From: Rhizobium sp. Root1212
GTDB lineage: Bacteria; Pseudomonadota; Alphaproteobacteria; Rhizobiales; Rhizobiaceae
Direction of reading: 5' to 3'
DNA: 64,000 nucleotides
Assembly (NCBI RefSeq): GCF_001424985.1
Contig: NZ_LMDA01000001.1
Span: 434,001-498,000, forward strand
Under the pieces are notes generated by a model. The model worked only from the letters and a program-made list of their open reading frames with translations. It ran no database searches and was not told the origin of the DNA. Positions 9,253-18,018 of the stretch are shown here, one piece after another (position 1 is the stretch's first letter; every line of letters starts with the position of its first letter). A program made the translations under genes and the position numbers.

Positions 9253-9273
9253 TGGTTACCGAACTTGGTTACC
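9253..9273. promoter_or_regulatory. Direct repeat TGGTTACC x2 upstream of ccrM (possible operator)
   Basis: Two identical octamers TGGTTACC occur at 9253-9260 and 9266-9273, 13 bases apart start to start, about 46-66 bases upstream of the ccrM ATG. The first lies in ATGGTTAC, one base off the reverse of the CtrA half-site TTAACCAT. CtrA control of ccrM is known in alphaproteobacteria. The repeat is seen; the regulator is inferred. Confidence 0.35.
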
Positions 9274-9397
9274 AAAAGCTGAACCGCACCCATGATTTGC
9301 GAAAATACCGATCAGCAGCGCGGGCCGCTTTTGGTTGAGATGCCGGCGGACTTCGTGTAAAGCCGGCGGCGAAAACCCTCCCAAGGACGTCCTTCCC

Positions 9398-10093
9398 ATG
9401 AACAGCATCGATCTTGTCCTCTTCGATTGCGACGGCGTGCTCGTCGATTCCGAAATCATCGCCAGCGAAGTCGAAGCAGAGCTTCTGACCGAGGCCGGCT
9501 ATCCGATCTCGACCGAAGAGATGGCCGAGCGTTTCGCCGGCCTGACCTGGCATCACGCGCTGCTGCAGATCGAGAAGGAAGCCGAAATTCCGCTGTCGGC
9601 CTCGCTGCTCGACAAGCACGACCAGATCCTTGACAAGCGCCTTGCCCGCGACGTGAAGATCATCGACGGCGTCAAGGGCGTGCTGGCGGGGCTGAAGCTG
9701 CCGCACGGCATCTGCTCGAACTCGACGTCGGAGCGCCTTGCCATGATGCTCGGCAAGGTCGGCATCAAGGATCATTTCGGCAAGCATATCTATTCCGCCC
9801 GCGATCTCGGACCGGACCGGGTGAAGCCGAAGCCGGATATCTTCCTGCATGGCGCGGCACAGTTCGGCATCGATCCGTCGCGGGTGCTGGTCATCGAGGA
9901 TTCGGTGCACGGCGTGCACGCCGCCCGCTCCGCCGGCATGCGCGTCGTCGGCTTCACCGGCGCTTCGCACACCTACCCTTCCCATGCCGACAACCTGACC
10001 GATGCCGGCGCGGAAACCGTGATCTCGCGCATGAGCGCGCTGCCGGGCACCATCGAGGCGCTGGCTGCGTGGTCGGAGAGCATGAGCGCCTGA
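9398..10093 (+). CDS. HAD-superfamily hydrolase (subfamily IA, phosphoglycolate phosphatase / beta-phosphoglucomutase-like)
   Basis: This 231-residue protein starts with MNSIDLVLFDCDGVLVDSE, a complete DxDxV motif I. The cap domain follows (residues 15-85), then motif II GICSNSTS, the lysine in RVKPKPDIFL and motif IV VIEDSVHGV. The combination fits HAD-IA enzymes of the Gph/PgmB group acting on small sugar phosphates; the substrate is not determined. ATG at 9398 is chosen because the DCDGV motif should lie about ten residues from the N terminus. It is divergent from ccrM and convergent with the AT-rich gene at 10116. Confidence 0.92.
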   Translation: MNSIDLVLFDCDGVLVDSEIIASEVEAELLTEAGYPISTEEMAERFAGLTWHHALLQIEKEAEIPLSASLLDKHDQILDKRLARDVKIIDGVKGVLAGLKLPHGICSNSTSERLAMMLGKVGIKDHFGKHIYSARDLGPDRVKPKPDIFLHGAAQFGIDPSRVLVIEDSVHGVHAARSAGMRVVGFTGASHTYPSHADNLTDAGAETVISRMSALPGTIEALAAWSESMSA

Positions 10094-10115
10094 CGAGACT
10101 CGGCAGGCAACGGCT

Positions 10116-10742
10116 TCATTTTGAGTCAGCTTTCAACTCAGGTAACGATACCGGCCCAAGTGCGGAACCGTATTTATCACCGAAAGAACTGAGTATGGTT
10201 GTGTACATGGCGAGCCAGCCGGTCATGGCCTTCTGAAATCTTTTGAGTTCTTCATCGCTCAGCTTGGGAGGAGGCTTGCCCGCCTCTGCTCTGGAGTGAA
10301 CGTCAAGCGCAATATCGTACACCAATTGATCGATATTGGTTTGCAGCGCCTTGGTCGCCCATTTCGAAGCAAACATTGCCGAATAGCGCTTGTGCAACCC
10401 GAACGAGCCTATCCCGGTAGCAAATACGGCCGATACCCAACCCAAAAGAATTAAAATGGTTGAAATATATTCTTTCGTAGCAACAGGATTGGCATAGTGC
10501 CAACCATAGCACGCGACAGCTATTCCAAATGCGACAGTTGAAATTGTCAGCACAACAAAAGCCCAATATGCGCCGGCTGCGTCCCGAGTAAAATTCGTTT
10601 CAAGTCGCTTAACCCGATTCCTCAGAAACACAACCCGTTCCGCAAGTTCGGGAACATGCTCCTCGACTTTGGAGAAGGACAAGCGCAAAGCTTCTTTTTT
10701 CGAACCTTTATCATATTCTGTTTTAAGAAAGACGTGGCCCAT
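10116..10742 (-). CDS. AT-rich orphan protein with two membrane segments (possibly SLATT-like)
   Basis: This 208-residue protein is not recognised with confidence. Residues 1-55 are charged and helical (ELAERVVFLRNRVKRLE), then come two membrane segments (about residues 59-81, AYWAFVVLTISTVAFGIAVA, and 93-116, ISTILILLGWVSAVFATGIG), then a charged C-terminal half with predicted helices. This layout resembles SLATT proteins, two-TM predicted effectors of nucleotide-sensing conflict systems, but no SMODS or SLOG partner is adjacent. Base composition differs from the neighbourhood: 21 of 60 bases are G or C at 10441-10500, in a window that is otherwise strongly GC-rich. It lies between two ordinary chromosomal genes and looks horizontally acquired. 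Confidence 0.7.
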   Translation of the reverse strand: MGHVFLKTEYDKGSKKEALRLSFSKVEEHVPELAERVVFLRNRVKRLETNFTRDAAGAYWAFVVLTISTVAFGIAVACYGWHYANPVATKEYISTILILLGWVSAVFATGIGSFGLHKRYSAMFASKWATKALQTNIDQLVYDIALDVHSRAEAGKPPPKLSDEELKRFQKAMTGWLAMYTTILSSFGDKYGSALGPVSLPELKADSK

Positions 10743-10808
10743 CTATCCCTCGTAAGACCGAAACTGCCGCTGGCGATGATCATTGCGAGTTTGACAAGCA
10801 AGTCAATG

Positions 10809-10838
10809 AAAAGCCGGCGATTTCTACTCCGCCGGCTC
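10809..10838 (-). terminator. Terminator of the lipoprotein gene
   Basis: The stem GCCGGCG (10813-10819) / CGCCGGC (10830-10836) is followed by TTTTC on the minus strand. It lies about 25 bases after the stop codon of the gene at 10860. Confidence 0.8.
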
Positions 10839-10859
10839 CTCCCGTAACTGGTTGATGTA

Positions 10860-11414
10860 TTACTTTTTCTTCTTCTTGCCCTGCGGGCCTTCGTCGAAAC
10901 CGACATAGACCTTGGCGAAGGAGCCAGCTCCGCCCGGCAGCGGGATGTTGGCCTTGGTGAAGATGAACTGGGATGCACCCGCGCCCGGCTGGACGGTGAC
11001 CGGATACTGCGTCAGCTCGGAATAGAGCGTCGTCTGGCCATCGGTCGCGGCAACGCGGATCGGCAGGTTGACCGTGCCGCCCGTGCCGGCCGGGCCGGGC
11101 GTAACGCGGCCCTGGACGACGACGGTCATCACGAGCTGGCTTTCGTTCTGCACGCACTGGCGCGTCGTGTTGACCAGGGTCGACTGGTACATCACCTGGG
11201 TCGGATCGTCCTTGGCACCTTTGGCATAGGCCGTGTGAACCGCCGTGCCATCGAGCAGGAAGACCTGCGGGCAGGCGCCCTGGACGACGGCGGGCGTCGG
11301 GGCAGCGGCGCTGCCGCCGGCATCGATGGCGCCGCCGGTATCTGTCTTGTTGCAGCCGGCTGCGACGAGAAGGAGAGAAATGCCGAGAAGCCGGCCCGAA
11401 ACTTTACCGATCAC
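10860..11414 (-). CDS. Predicted lipoprotein of unknown function
   Basis: This 184-residue protein starts with GTG at 11414. The signal sequence ends in the lipobox LVAAGC (Cys21). A Gly/Ala linker follows, then a domain with two further cysteines in GACPQVFLLDG and TTRQCVQNES. It ends in GPQGKKKKK, a strongly basic tail. The family is not recognised by name. It is divergent from thrC, with 245 bases between the start codons. Confidence 0.8.
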   Translation of the reverse strand: MIGKVSGRLLGISLLLVAAGCNKTDTGGAIDAGGSAAAPTPAVVQGACPQVFLLDGTAVHTAYAKGAKDDPTQVMYQSTLVNTTRQCVQNESQLVMTVVVQGRVTPGPAGTGGTVNLPIRVAATDGQTTLYSELTQYPVTVQPGAGASQFIFTKANIPLPGGAGSFAKVYVGFDEGPQGKKKKK

Positions 11415-11659
11415 GTAACTGAACCCTCATGCGCGGCAGGCGTCCGTTGCGGCGCGCTGCAATTCCCGTCGTTGATGCCACAGCGGTTCCGTGCCTTTAA
11501 AGGCGGCGAAACGAGCCGCAACTGGGCCTTTCAAGACCCTTGGCGATGGTCTATAGCAGCGGCGCATCGAAAAATCGATTGGTGAATCAGCAGGCTTCTG
11601 CAAAATTTCGGCCCGGTCCGGCTGCGCGCGGCGGACGGCGCAAGACGAAGGATGTAACG

Positions 11660-13057
11660 GTGAAGTATGTCTCGACGCGGGGTGAAGCCCCTTCCCTCGG
11701 TTTCTGCGACGCGCTTCTGGCCGGGCTCGCCCGTGACGGCGGCCTTTACGTGCCGGAAAGCTGGCCGACGCTGACGAAAAGGGAAATCCGGGCGCTGCGC
11801 GGCAAGTCCTATCAGGAGATCGCCTTTGCGATCCTGAAGCCCTTCGTCGATGGCGAAATCGCCGACGACAAGTTCCGCGCCATGATCGACGAGGCCTATG
11901 CCACCTTCCGTCACCCGGCCGTGACGCCGCTGGTGCAGACCGGACCGAACAGCTTCGTTCTCGAACTCTTCCACGGCACGACGCTTGCCTTCAAGGACGT
12001 CGCCATGCAGCTGCTCGCCCGGCTGATGGACCATGTGCTGGCCGAGCGCGGCGAGCGCGCCACCATCGTCGGCGCGACCTCGGGCGATACCGGGGGCGCT
12101 GCGATCGATGCCTTTGCCGGCCGCGAGCGCACCGATATCTTCATCCTCTTCCCCGAGGGCAAGGTCTCGCCGGTGCAGCAGCGGCAGATGACCACGTCCA
12201 CCGCATCCAACGTGCATGCGCTGGCCGTCAAGGGCAATTTCGACGATTGCCAGAGCCTCGTGAAGGAGATGTTCAACGACACCGCCTTCCGCGATGGCGT
12301 TGCCCTTTCCGGCGTCAACTCGATCAACTGGGGCCGCATCATGGCCCAGGTCGTCTATTACTTCACGACCGCGATCGCGCTCGGCGGACCGGACCGGAAA
12401 ATCTCGTTCACCGTGCCGACCGGCAATTTCGGCGATATTTTCGCCGGCTATGTCGCCAAGAAAATGGGCCTGCCGATCGACAAGCTCGTCGTCGCGACCA
12501 ACGACAACGATATCCTCGCCCGCACCCTGAAGACCGGCCGTTACGAGATGCGCGCCGTCAAGGCCACGACCTCGCCGTCGATGGATATCCAGATCTCCTC
12601 CAACTTCGAACGGCTTCTGTTCGAAGCCTATGGACGCGATGCTTCGAAGGTGCGCGCCGCCATGGCGAGCCTGAAGCAATCCGGCGCTTTCGAGATCGAG
12701 GAACAGGCGCTGAAGGCGATCCGCCGCGAGTTCCGCGCTGGCCGCGCGACGGAAAAGGAAGTCGCCGGTACCATCAAATCGGTGTTGGCCGAGACCGGCT
12801 ATCTGCTCGATCCGCACAGCGCCATCGGCGTCTTCGTTGCTGCCAAGCATGAGAAGCCCGGTTCGCCGATGGTGACGCTTGCGACTGCCCATCCGGCGAA
12901 ATTTCCCGCCGCAGTAAAATCGGCAAGTGGTATTGACCCGGCGCTTCCAACGTGGCTTGCTGACCTGATGGTCAGGGAGGAGCGTTTCGATATCCTGGAA
13001 GCCGAGCTGAAGATTGTCGAAAAATTCATCAACGATCATGCCCGCATCCGGCAGTAG
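11660..13057 (+). CDS. thrC: Threonine synthase
   Basis: This enzyme converts O-phosphohomoserine to threonine with PLP. The 465-residue protein shows the N-terminal threonine synthase signature (VKYVSTRGEAPSLGF), the PLP lysine in TLAFKDVA (K112), the phosphate/PLP loop GATSGDTGGAAIDAF, and TGNFGDIFAGY. GTG at 11660 is chosen because AAGGA at 11648-11652 gives correct spacing and the protein then aligns with the family N terminus; upstream in-frame codons (from 11540) do not resemble the family. It leads an operon with the M16 peptidase 18 bases downstream. The homoserine kinase gene thrB is elsewhere in the window (23358-24329). Confidence 0.97.
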   Translation: MKYVSTRGEAPSLGFCDALLAGLARDGGLYVPESWPTLTKREIRALRGKSYQEIAFAILKPFVDGEIADDKFRAMIDEAYATFRHPAVTPLVQTGPNSFVLELFHGTTLAFKDVAMQLLARLMDHVLAERGERATIVGATSGDTGGAAIDAFAGRERTDIFILFPEGKVSPVQQRQMTTSTASNVHALAVKGNFDDCQSLVKEMFNDTAFRDGVALSGVNSINWGRIMAQVVYYFTTAIALGGPDRKISFTVPTGNFGDIFAGYVAKKMGLPIDKLVVATNDNDILARTLKTGRYEMRAVKATTSPSMDIQISSNFERLLFEAYGRDASKVRAAMASLKQSGAFEIEEQALKAIRREFRAGRATEKEVAGTIKSVLAETGYLLDPHSAIGVFVAAKHEKPGSPMVTLATAHPAKFPAAVKSASGIDPALPTWLADLMVREERFDILEAELKIVEKFINDHARIRQ

Positions 13058-13075
13058 AACGCAGAAAGACGGACG

Positions 13076-14371
13076 ATGAAAGTTGAGTGCACCCGGCTTA
13101 AATCCGGGTTGACGGTCGTAACCGAGAACATGCCGCATCTCGAAAGTGTCGCGCTGGGCGTCTGGATCAAATCCGGTTCGCGCGACGAAACCAACGAAGA
13201 ACACGGCATTGCCCATCTTCTCGAGCATATGGCCTTCAAGGGTACGGCGCGGCGCTCGGCGCGCGATATCGCCGAGCAGATCGAGAATGTCGGCGGCGAA
13301 GTGAATGCCGCCACATCGACGGAAACCACCTCCTATTACGCCCGCATCCTCAAGGACGACGTGCCGCTTGCGGTCGATATCCTTGCCGACATCCTCACCG
13401 AGTCGTCCTTCGATCATGAGGAACTGGAGCGCGAGCAGCAGGTGATCCTGCAGGAAATCGGCGCCGCCAACGACACGCCGGACGACGTCGTCTTCGACAA
13501 ATTCGCCGAAACCGCCTTTGCCGGCCAGACCATCGGCCGCCCGATCCTCGGCACGCCGGAAACGGTTCTCTCCTTCACGCCGGACCAGATCCGTGCTTAC
13601 CTCGCCCGTAACTATACGACCGACCGCATGTTCGTCGTCGGCGCCGGCGCGATCGACCACGATGCCTTCGTGCGGCAGGCTGAAGAACGTTTTGCCGGCC
13701 TTCCCGAAGTCGCGACTGGCAGCCAAGCCTCGCAGCCCGCCCGCTATATCGGCGGCGAGGTGCGCGAAGAGCGCGACCTCATGGATGCGCAGGTGCTGCT
13801 CGGCTTCGAGGGCAAGGCCTATCATGCCCGCGATTTCTATTGCTCGCAGATCCTTGCCAATATCCTCGGCGGCGGCATGTCATCCCGCCTGTTCCAGGAA
13901 GTGCGCGAGCATCGCGGTCTCTGCTATTCGGTTTATGCCTTCCACTGGGGCTTTTCCGATACCGGCATCTTCGGCGTCCATGCCGCAACCGGCGGCGAGA
14001 ACCTGCCGGAACTGATGCCTGTCATCATCGAGGAACTGCGCAAGTCGTCGATGCAGATCGAGCAGCAGGAAATCGACCGCGCCCGCGCCCAGATCCGCGC
14101 CCAGCTCTTGATGGGCCAGGAAAGCCCGGCCGCCCGCGCTGGCCAGATCGCCCGGCAGATGATGCTTTACGGCCGCCCGATCCCCAACGAAGAGCTGATG
14201 GAGCGACTGCAGGGCATCACCATCGAGCGGCTGACCGACCTTGCCGGACGGCTGTTCTTCGATACGGTTCCCACACTTTCGGCCATCGGGCCTGTAGACA
14301 AGCTCGCGCCGATGAACGACATTCTGGGAGCGCTGTCCAACCGCCCGAGCCCGCGCGCCGTCGCGGGCTGA
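13076..14371 (+). CDS. M16 family zinc peptidase (mitochondrial processing peptidase-like)
   Basis: This 431-residue protein carries the inverted zinc motif HLLEH at residues 47-51 and the third ligand region in the following helix (ELEREQQVILQEIGAANDTPDD). The second, non-catalytic half contains the Gly-rich ILGGGMSSRLFQEVREHRGLCYSVYAF typical of M16B processing peptidases. In alphaproteobacteria this protein is the relative of mitochondrial MPP and is found between thrC and an acetyltransferase gene, as here. Its substrates in bacteria are not settled. The start codon is 18 bases after the thrC stop. Confidence 0.93.
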   Translation: MKVECTRLKSGLTVVTENMPHLESVALGVWIKSGSRDETNEEHGIAHLLEHMAFKGTARRSARDIAEQIENVGGEVNAATSTETTSYYARILKDDVPLAVDILADILTESSFDHEELEREQQVILQEIGAANDTPDDVVFDKFAETAFAGQTIGRPILGTPETVLSFTPDQIRAYLARNYTTDRMFVVGAGAIDHDAFVRQAEERFAGLPEVATGSQASQPARYIGGEVREERDLMDAQVLLGFEGKAYHARDFYCSQILANILGGGMSSRLFQEVREHRGLCYSVYAFHWGFSDTGIFGVHAATGGENLPELMPVIIEELRKSSMQIEQQEIDRARAQIRAQLLMGQESPAARAGQIARQMMLYGRPIPNEELMERLQGITIERLTDLAGRLFFDTVPTLSAIGPVDKLAPMNDILGALSNRPSPRAVAG

Positions 14372-14413
14372 GAGCGGCACGCATCACATCCGGGCGCGCC
14401 CGCGGAGGCATAT

Positions 14414-15025
14414 ATGACACGATCGGTCTTTCGGTTTCTGTCACGGCAGCCGGACCCGGTCGAGATTGCCAATGCCACCCATCTGCTGCGGCTGCCCAAG
14501 GTTTCCGACTACCGGCAATGGTATGTGCTGCGCAATGAAAGCCGCGCCTTCCTCGAACCCTGGGAGCCGACCTGGCGGGCCGACGAGATGACCGAGGCCG
14601 CTTTTCGCGCCCGCGTCATTCGCAACGAACAGGAATTTTCCTCGGGTCAGGCCGTGCCGCTGTTCCTCATCTCACGGCCAGACAATCAACTCATGGGTGG
14701 ACTGACGATCGGCTATATCCGCCGCGGCGTCGCGCAATGCTGCATGATCGGCTACTGGATGGGCGAACGGTATGCAGGCAAGGGGCATATGGAACAGGCT
14801 TTGCGGCTCGCCCTCCCCTACATCTTTTCGACCCTTCAGTTGCACCGGGTCGAGGCAGCCTGTATTCCCGAGAACCAGAGAAGCATCCGGCTCCTTGAAA
14901 AGGTCGGTTTTCAGCGCGAAGGCTACCTGCGGGAATATCTGAAGATCAATGGACAATGGCGGGATCATCTGATGTTTTCCCTTCTCTCGCAGGAAAGCTC
15001 GCCAGCCAGGAATTTAAGCAGTTGA
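14414..15025 (+). CDS. GNAT N-acetyltransferase, RimJ/RimL type
   Basis: This 203-residue protein has the RimJ-like layout: an N-terminal LLRLPKVSDYRQWYVLRNESRAFLEPWEP, then MIGYWMGERYAGKGHMEQAL (the acetyl-CoA loop region), and RVEAACIPENQRSIRLLEKVGFQREGYLREYLKINGQWRDH at the end. RimJ-like enzymes acetylate the N terminus of ribosomal proteins; the true target here is unknown. GGAGG lies 7 bases before the ATG. The stop codon overlaps the start of the GGDEF/EAL gene (TGATG), so translation is coupled. Confidence 0.92.
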   Translation: MTRSVFRFLSRQPDPVEIANATHLLRLPKVSDYRQWYVLRNESRAFLEPWEPTWRADEMTEAAFRARVIRNEQEFSSGQAVPLFLISRPDNQLMGGLTIGYIRRGVAQCCMIGYWMGERYAGKGHMEQALRLALPYIFSTLQLHRVEAACIPENQRSIRLLEKVGFQREGYLREYLKINGQWRDHLMFSLLSQESSPARNLSS

Positions 15026-17934
15026 TGACGTTCACCCGCCCCACCCAGCTCTCGCCGGTCCGCAGGATTTTGGCGCTCGCAGTTACCATGCTTGCGCTTT
15101 TGTGGATAACGGCAAGCCAGGCCTGGGCGATCGAGCCCGTGAAGATTTCGCGCGAGGACACCGCGCTCGACCTGACGGCGACCACCGAAATCTATACCGG
15201 CCGTGGCGAGGCCTTCCAGGTTTCCACAGCCCCCGGCACAGACGGCATCGTGCGCCGCATCGAGGTGCGCTCCAGCGCCGAAAACCATCAGGGCGACTGG
15301 GCGGTCTTCGCGCTCGCCAACGTTTCGGAAGAGCAGATCGACCGCGTCATCGTCGCCCCGCATTTCCGGCTCGTGAATTCAAAACTGTTCTGGCCGGACC
15401 TCGGCTCGCAGCGCATCCTGTCGATCACGCCGAGCGAAGGTTTCGCGCTCGATCGCCAGCCGAGCGACGAGGCCGACGTCTTCCGCATCACGCTCAACCC
15501 CGGCTCGGTCATCACCTTCGTCGCCGAGCTTGCCTCGCCGGAGCTGCCGCAGATCTATCTCTGGGAGCCGGATGCCTACAAGGATACCGTCAACGCCTTC
15601 ACTCTCTATCGCGGCATCGTGCTCGGCATTGCCGGCCTGCTGGCGGTGTTCCTGACCATTCTTTTCGTCGTCAAGGGCACCTCGATGCTGCCGGCGACCG
15701 CGGCGCTCGCCTGGGCGGTGCTCGCGTATATCTGCGTCGATTTCGGCTTTCTGTCCAAGCTCATCAGCATCACGGCCGGCGATGATCGAATATGGCGCGC
15801 GGGAACCGAGGTGTTCCTTGCGGCGGGGCTGGTGATCTTCCTCTTCACCTATCTCAACCTCAATCGCTGGCACCAGCACCTGTCCTATGCGACGCTCGCC
15901 TGGGTTCTGGGTCTCGGCCTGCTGTTCGGCGTTGCGATCTACGATCCGGCGATTGCCGCCGGCATTGCCCGCCTCTCCTTCGCCCTCACCGGCACGGCCG
16001 GCATCATCCTGATCGCCTATCTCGGCTTCAACCGTTACGACCGCGCCATCCTGCTCGTGCCGGCGTGGCTCCTGATCCTCGTCTGGCTGTTCGGGGCGTG
16101 GCTGACGGTCACCGGCCGGCTTTCCAACGATATCGTGCAGCCGGCGCTCGGCGGCGGTCTCGTGCTGATCGTTCTTCTGATCGGCTTTACCGTGATGCAG
16201 CACGCCTTTGCCGGCGGCGCCTATAGCCAGGGGCTGTTTTCCGATCTGGAGCGCCAGTCGCTGGCGCTGACCGGTTCGGGCGATACCGTCTGGGACTGGG
16301 ACGTGGCGCGCGACCGGGTGGTGACCATTCCCGATATTTCCGCCCAGCTCGGCCTCTCCCCCGGCACCATGCACGGCCCTGCCCGCAACTGGCTGCCGCG
16401 CCTGCACCCGGATGACCGCGACCGCTTCCGCGCCACGCTCGACGTTTTGCTCGAGCACCGCCGCGGCCGGCTGAACCACGAATTCCGCATCCGCGCCGAG
16501 GATGGCCACTATCACTGGCTTTCGATCCGCGCCCGGCCGGTGCTCGGTGCTAACGGCGAAATCATCCGCTGCGTCGGCACCATCGTTGATGTGACGGAGC
16601 AGAAGAACTCGATCGACCGGCTGCTGCACAACGCCATGCAGGACAACCTCACCGGCCTGCCGAACCGTCAGGTGTTCCTCGACCGGCTGCAATCGATCTT
16701 GTCGCTGGCTTCGGGCACCAATTCCGTGCGGCCGACGATCATCACCATCGACATCGACCGCTACAAGCATGTCAACGATACGCTCGGCATCGCTGCCGGT
16801 GACAACATCCTGATCGCGCTCACGCGCCGCCTGCGCCGTCTCCTGAAGCCACAGGATACGCTTGCGCGTCTCGGCGGCGATGCGTTCGGCCTGATCCTGA
16901 TGTCGGAGCGTGATCCGGCCAAGGTCGCGGATTTTGCCGACGCCGTTTCCAAGGCGATCATGGTGCCGCTGTCCTTCGGCAATCGCGAGGTCAATCTCAC
17001 CGCTTCCATCGGCCTCGTCTCCTGGGTCGATCAGCAGGAAAATGCCGCCATCCTGCTCGACGATGCCGAGCTTGCCATGTTCCGCGCCAAGAAGGCCGGC
17101 GGCAACCGCGTCGAGCCGTTCCGTCCCGCCTTCCGCACCTCCGGCACCGACCGGCTGCAGCTGGAACACGACCTGAAGCGCGCCATCGAGCGCAAGGAAC
17201 TGAGCCTCGTCTACCAGCCGATCGTGCGGCTCAACGATGCCGAGATCGCCGGTTTCGAGGCCTTGATGCGCTGGGATCATCCCAAGCGCGGCAATATCTC
17301 GCCGTCCGAATTCATCCCCGTCGCGGAAAGCTGCGACCTGATCGGCGAACTCGGCCTCTTCGCCTTCGACCGCGCCACCAGCGACCTGACAGACTGGCAG
17401 CTGCAGACCGGGGACCTGCCCATCTTCGTCTCAGTCAACCTCTCCAGCGCGCAACTGCTCAACAACGAGCTTTATGACGATATCCGCTCGGTCTTGAACA
17501 AGAACCGCTGCGACCCGAACAAGATCAGGATCGAGTTGACCGAGTCGCTGGTCATGGAAAATCCGGAACAGGCACGGCTTGTTTTGGAAAAGCTGAAGGA
17601 TGCCGGCCTGAAGCTCGCGCTCGACGATTTCGGCACCGGCCATTCCTCGCTCGCCTATCTCACCCGCTTCCCCTTCGATACGATCAAGATCGACAAGGCG
17701 CTGGTGAAAGACCCAAGCGACAAGCGCGCGATCCTGTTGCGCTCCGTTATCTCGATGGCGCGTGAGCTGGATATGCAAGTGGTCGCCGAGGGCATCGAAT
17801 CGGAAGAGGATGCCGTGCAACTCGCCCAGATGGGCTGCGATTTCGGACAGAGTTTCCTCTTCGGCCCACCCATCGGCGCGGATTCCATTCAGCGGCTGCT
17901 GAAGGAACGGTTTCCGTTGATGAAGAGGGCGTAG
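15025..17934 (+). CDS. Membrane GGDEF/EAL protein with 7TM and PAS domains; degenerate GGDEF, intact EAL
   Basis: The 969-residue protein starts at the ATG overlapping the acetyltransferase stop. It has a signal-anchor (to about residue 35), a periplasmic 7TMR-DISM-like extracellular domain to about 190, seven membrane segments (about 195-400), a PAS domain with PAC (about 425-530), GGDEF (about 535-695) and EAL (about 710-965). The cyclase active site reads GGDAF at 617-621, lacking the catalytic acid, and the I-site position reads KPQD. The EAL domain has E745 of the EAL triad and the conserved VNLSS, IELTES, LDDFGTGHSS, KIDK and VAEGIES motifs. It is therefore predicted to hydrolyse c-di-GMP in response to an envelope or PAS signal. 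Confidence 0.92.
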   Translation: MTFTRPTQLSPVRRILALAVTMLALLWITASQAWAIEPVKISREDTALDLTATTEIYTGRGEAFQVSTAPGTDGIVRRIEVRSSAENHQGDWAVFALANVSEEQIDRVIVAPHFRLVNSKLFWPDLGSQRILSITPSEGFALDRQPSDEADVFRITLNPGSVITFVAELASPELPQIYLWEPDAYKDTVNAFTLYRGIVLGIAGLLAVFLTILFVVKGTSMLPATAALAWAVLAYICVDFGFLSKLISITAGDDRIWRAGTEVFLAAGLVIFLFTYLNLNRWHQHLSYATLAWVLGLGLLFGVAIYDPAIAAGIARLSFALTGTAGIILIAYLGFNRYDRAILLVPAWLLILVWLFGAWLTVTGRLSNDIVQPALGGGLVLIVLLIGFTVMQHAFAGGAYSQGLFSDLERQSLALTGSGDTVWDWDVARDRVVTIPDISAQLGLSPGTMHGPARNWLPRLHPDDRDRFRATLDVLLEHRRGRLNHEFRIRAEDGHYHWLSIRARPVLGANGEIIRCVGTIVDVTEQKNSIDRLLHNAMQDNLTGLPNRQVFLDRLQSILSLASGTNSVRPTIITIDIDRYKHVNDTLGIAAGDNILIALTRRLRRLLKPQDTLARLGGDAFGLILMSERDPAKVADFADAVSKAIMVPLSFGNREVNLTASIGLVSWVDQQENAAILLDDAELAMFRAKKAGGNRVEPFRPAFRTSGTDRLQLEHDLKRAIERKELSLVYQPIVRLNDAEIAGFEALMRWDHPKRGNISPSEFIPVAESCDLIGELGLFAFDRATSDLTDWQLQTGDLPIFVSVNLSSAQLLNNELYDDIRSVLNKNRCDPNKIRIELTESLVMENPEQARLVLEKLKDAGLKLALDDFGTGHSSLAYLTRFPFDTIKIDKALVKDPSDKRAILLRSVISMARELDMQVVAEGIESEEDAVQLAQMGCDFGQSFLFGPPIGADSIQRLLKERFPLMKRA

Positions 17935-17990
17935 GTTTAGGCAGTAGGCAAAGATTTTGTCGCGGCGTCTTCTGCTCGCAAACCTCTCTA

Positions 17991-18018
17991 CTACTGCCGA
18001 TTGCCTACTGCCGATTGC
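17991..18018. repeat. Two perfect tandem 14-mers at the 3' end of the peptidase gene
   Basis: CTACTGCCGATTGC occurs at 17991-18004 and again at 18005-18018. An inverted 11-bp copy (GCAGTAGGCAA) lies near 17941-17951, just after the GGDEF/EAL stop. The unit length is not a multiple of three, so unit number changes the C-terminal reading frame of the overlapping gene. Confidence 0.85.

Noticed and set aside
11531-13825. A 764-residue open frame on the minus strand opposite thrC and the M16 peptidase gene
   Set aside because: It is antisense to two genes with complete catalytic motifs, and its Arg/His/Gly-rich translation matches no fold. It is a by-product of GC-rich codon use.
15379-17280. 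A 633-residue open frame antisense to the GGDEF/EAL gene
   Set aside because: The plus-strand gene has full domain structure; the reverse translation has no recognisable motifs.
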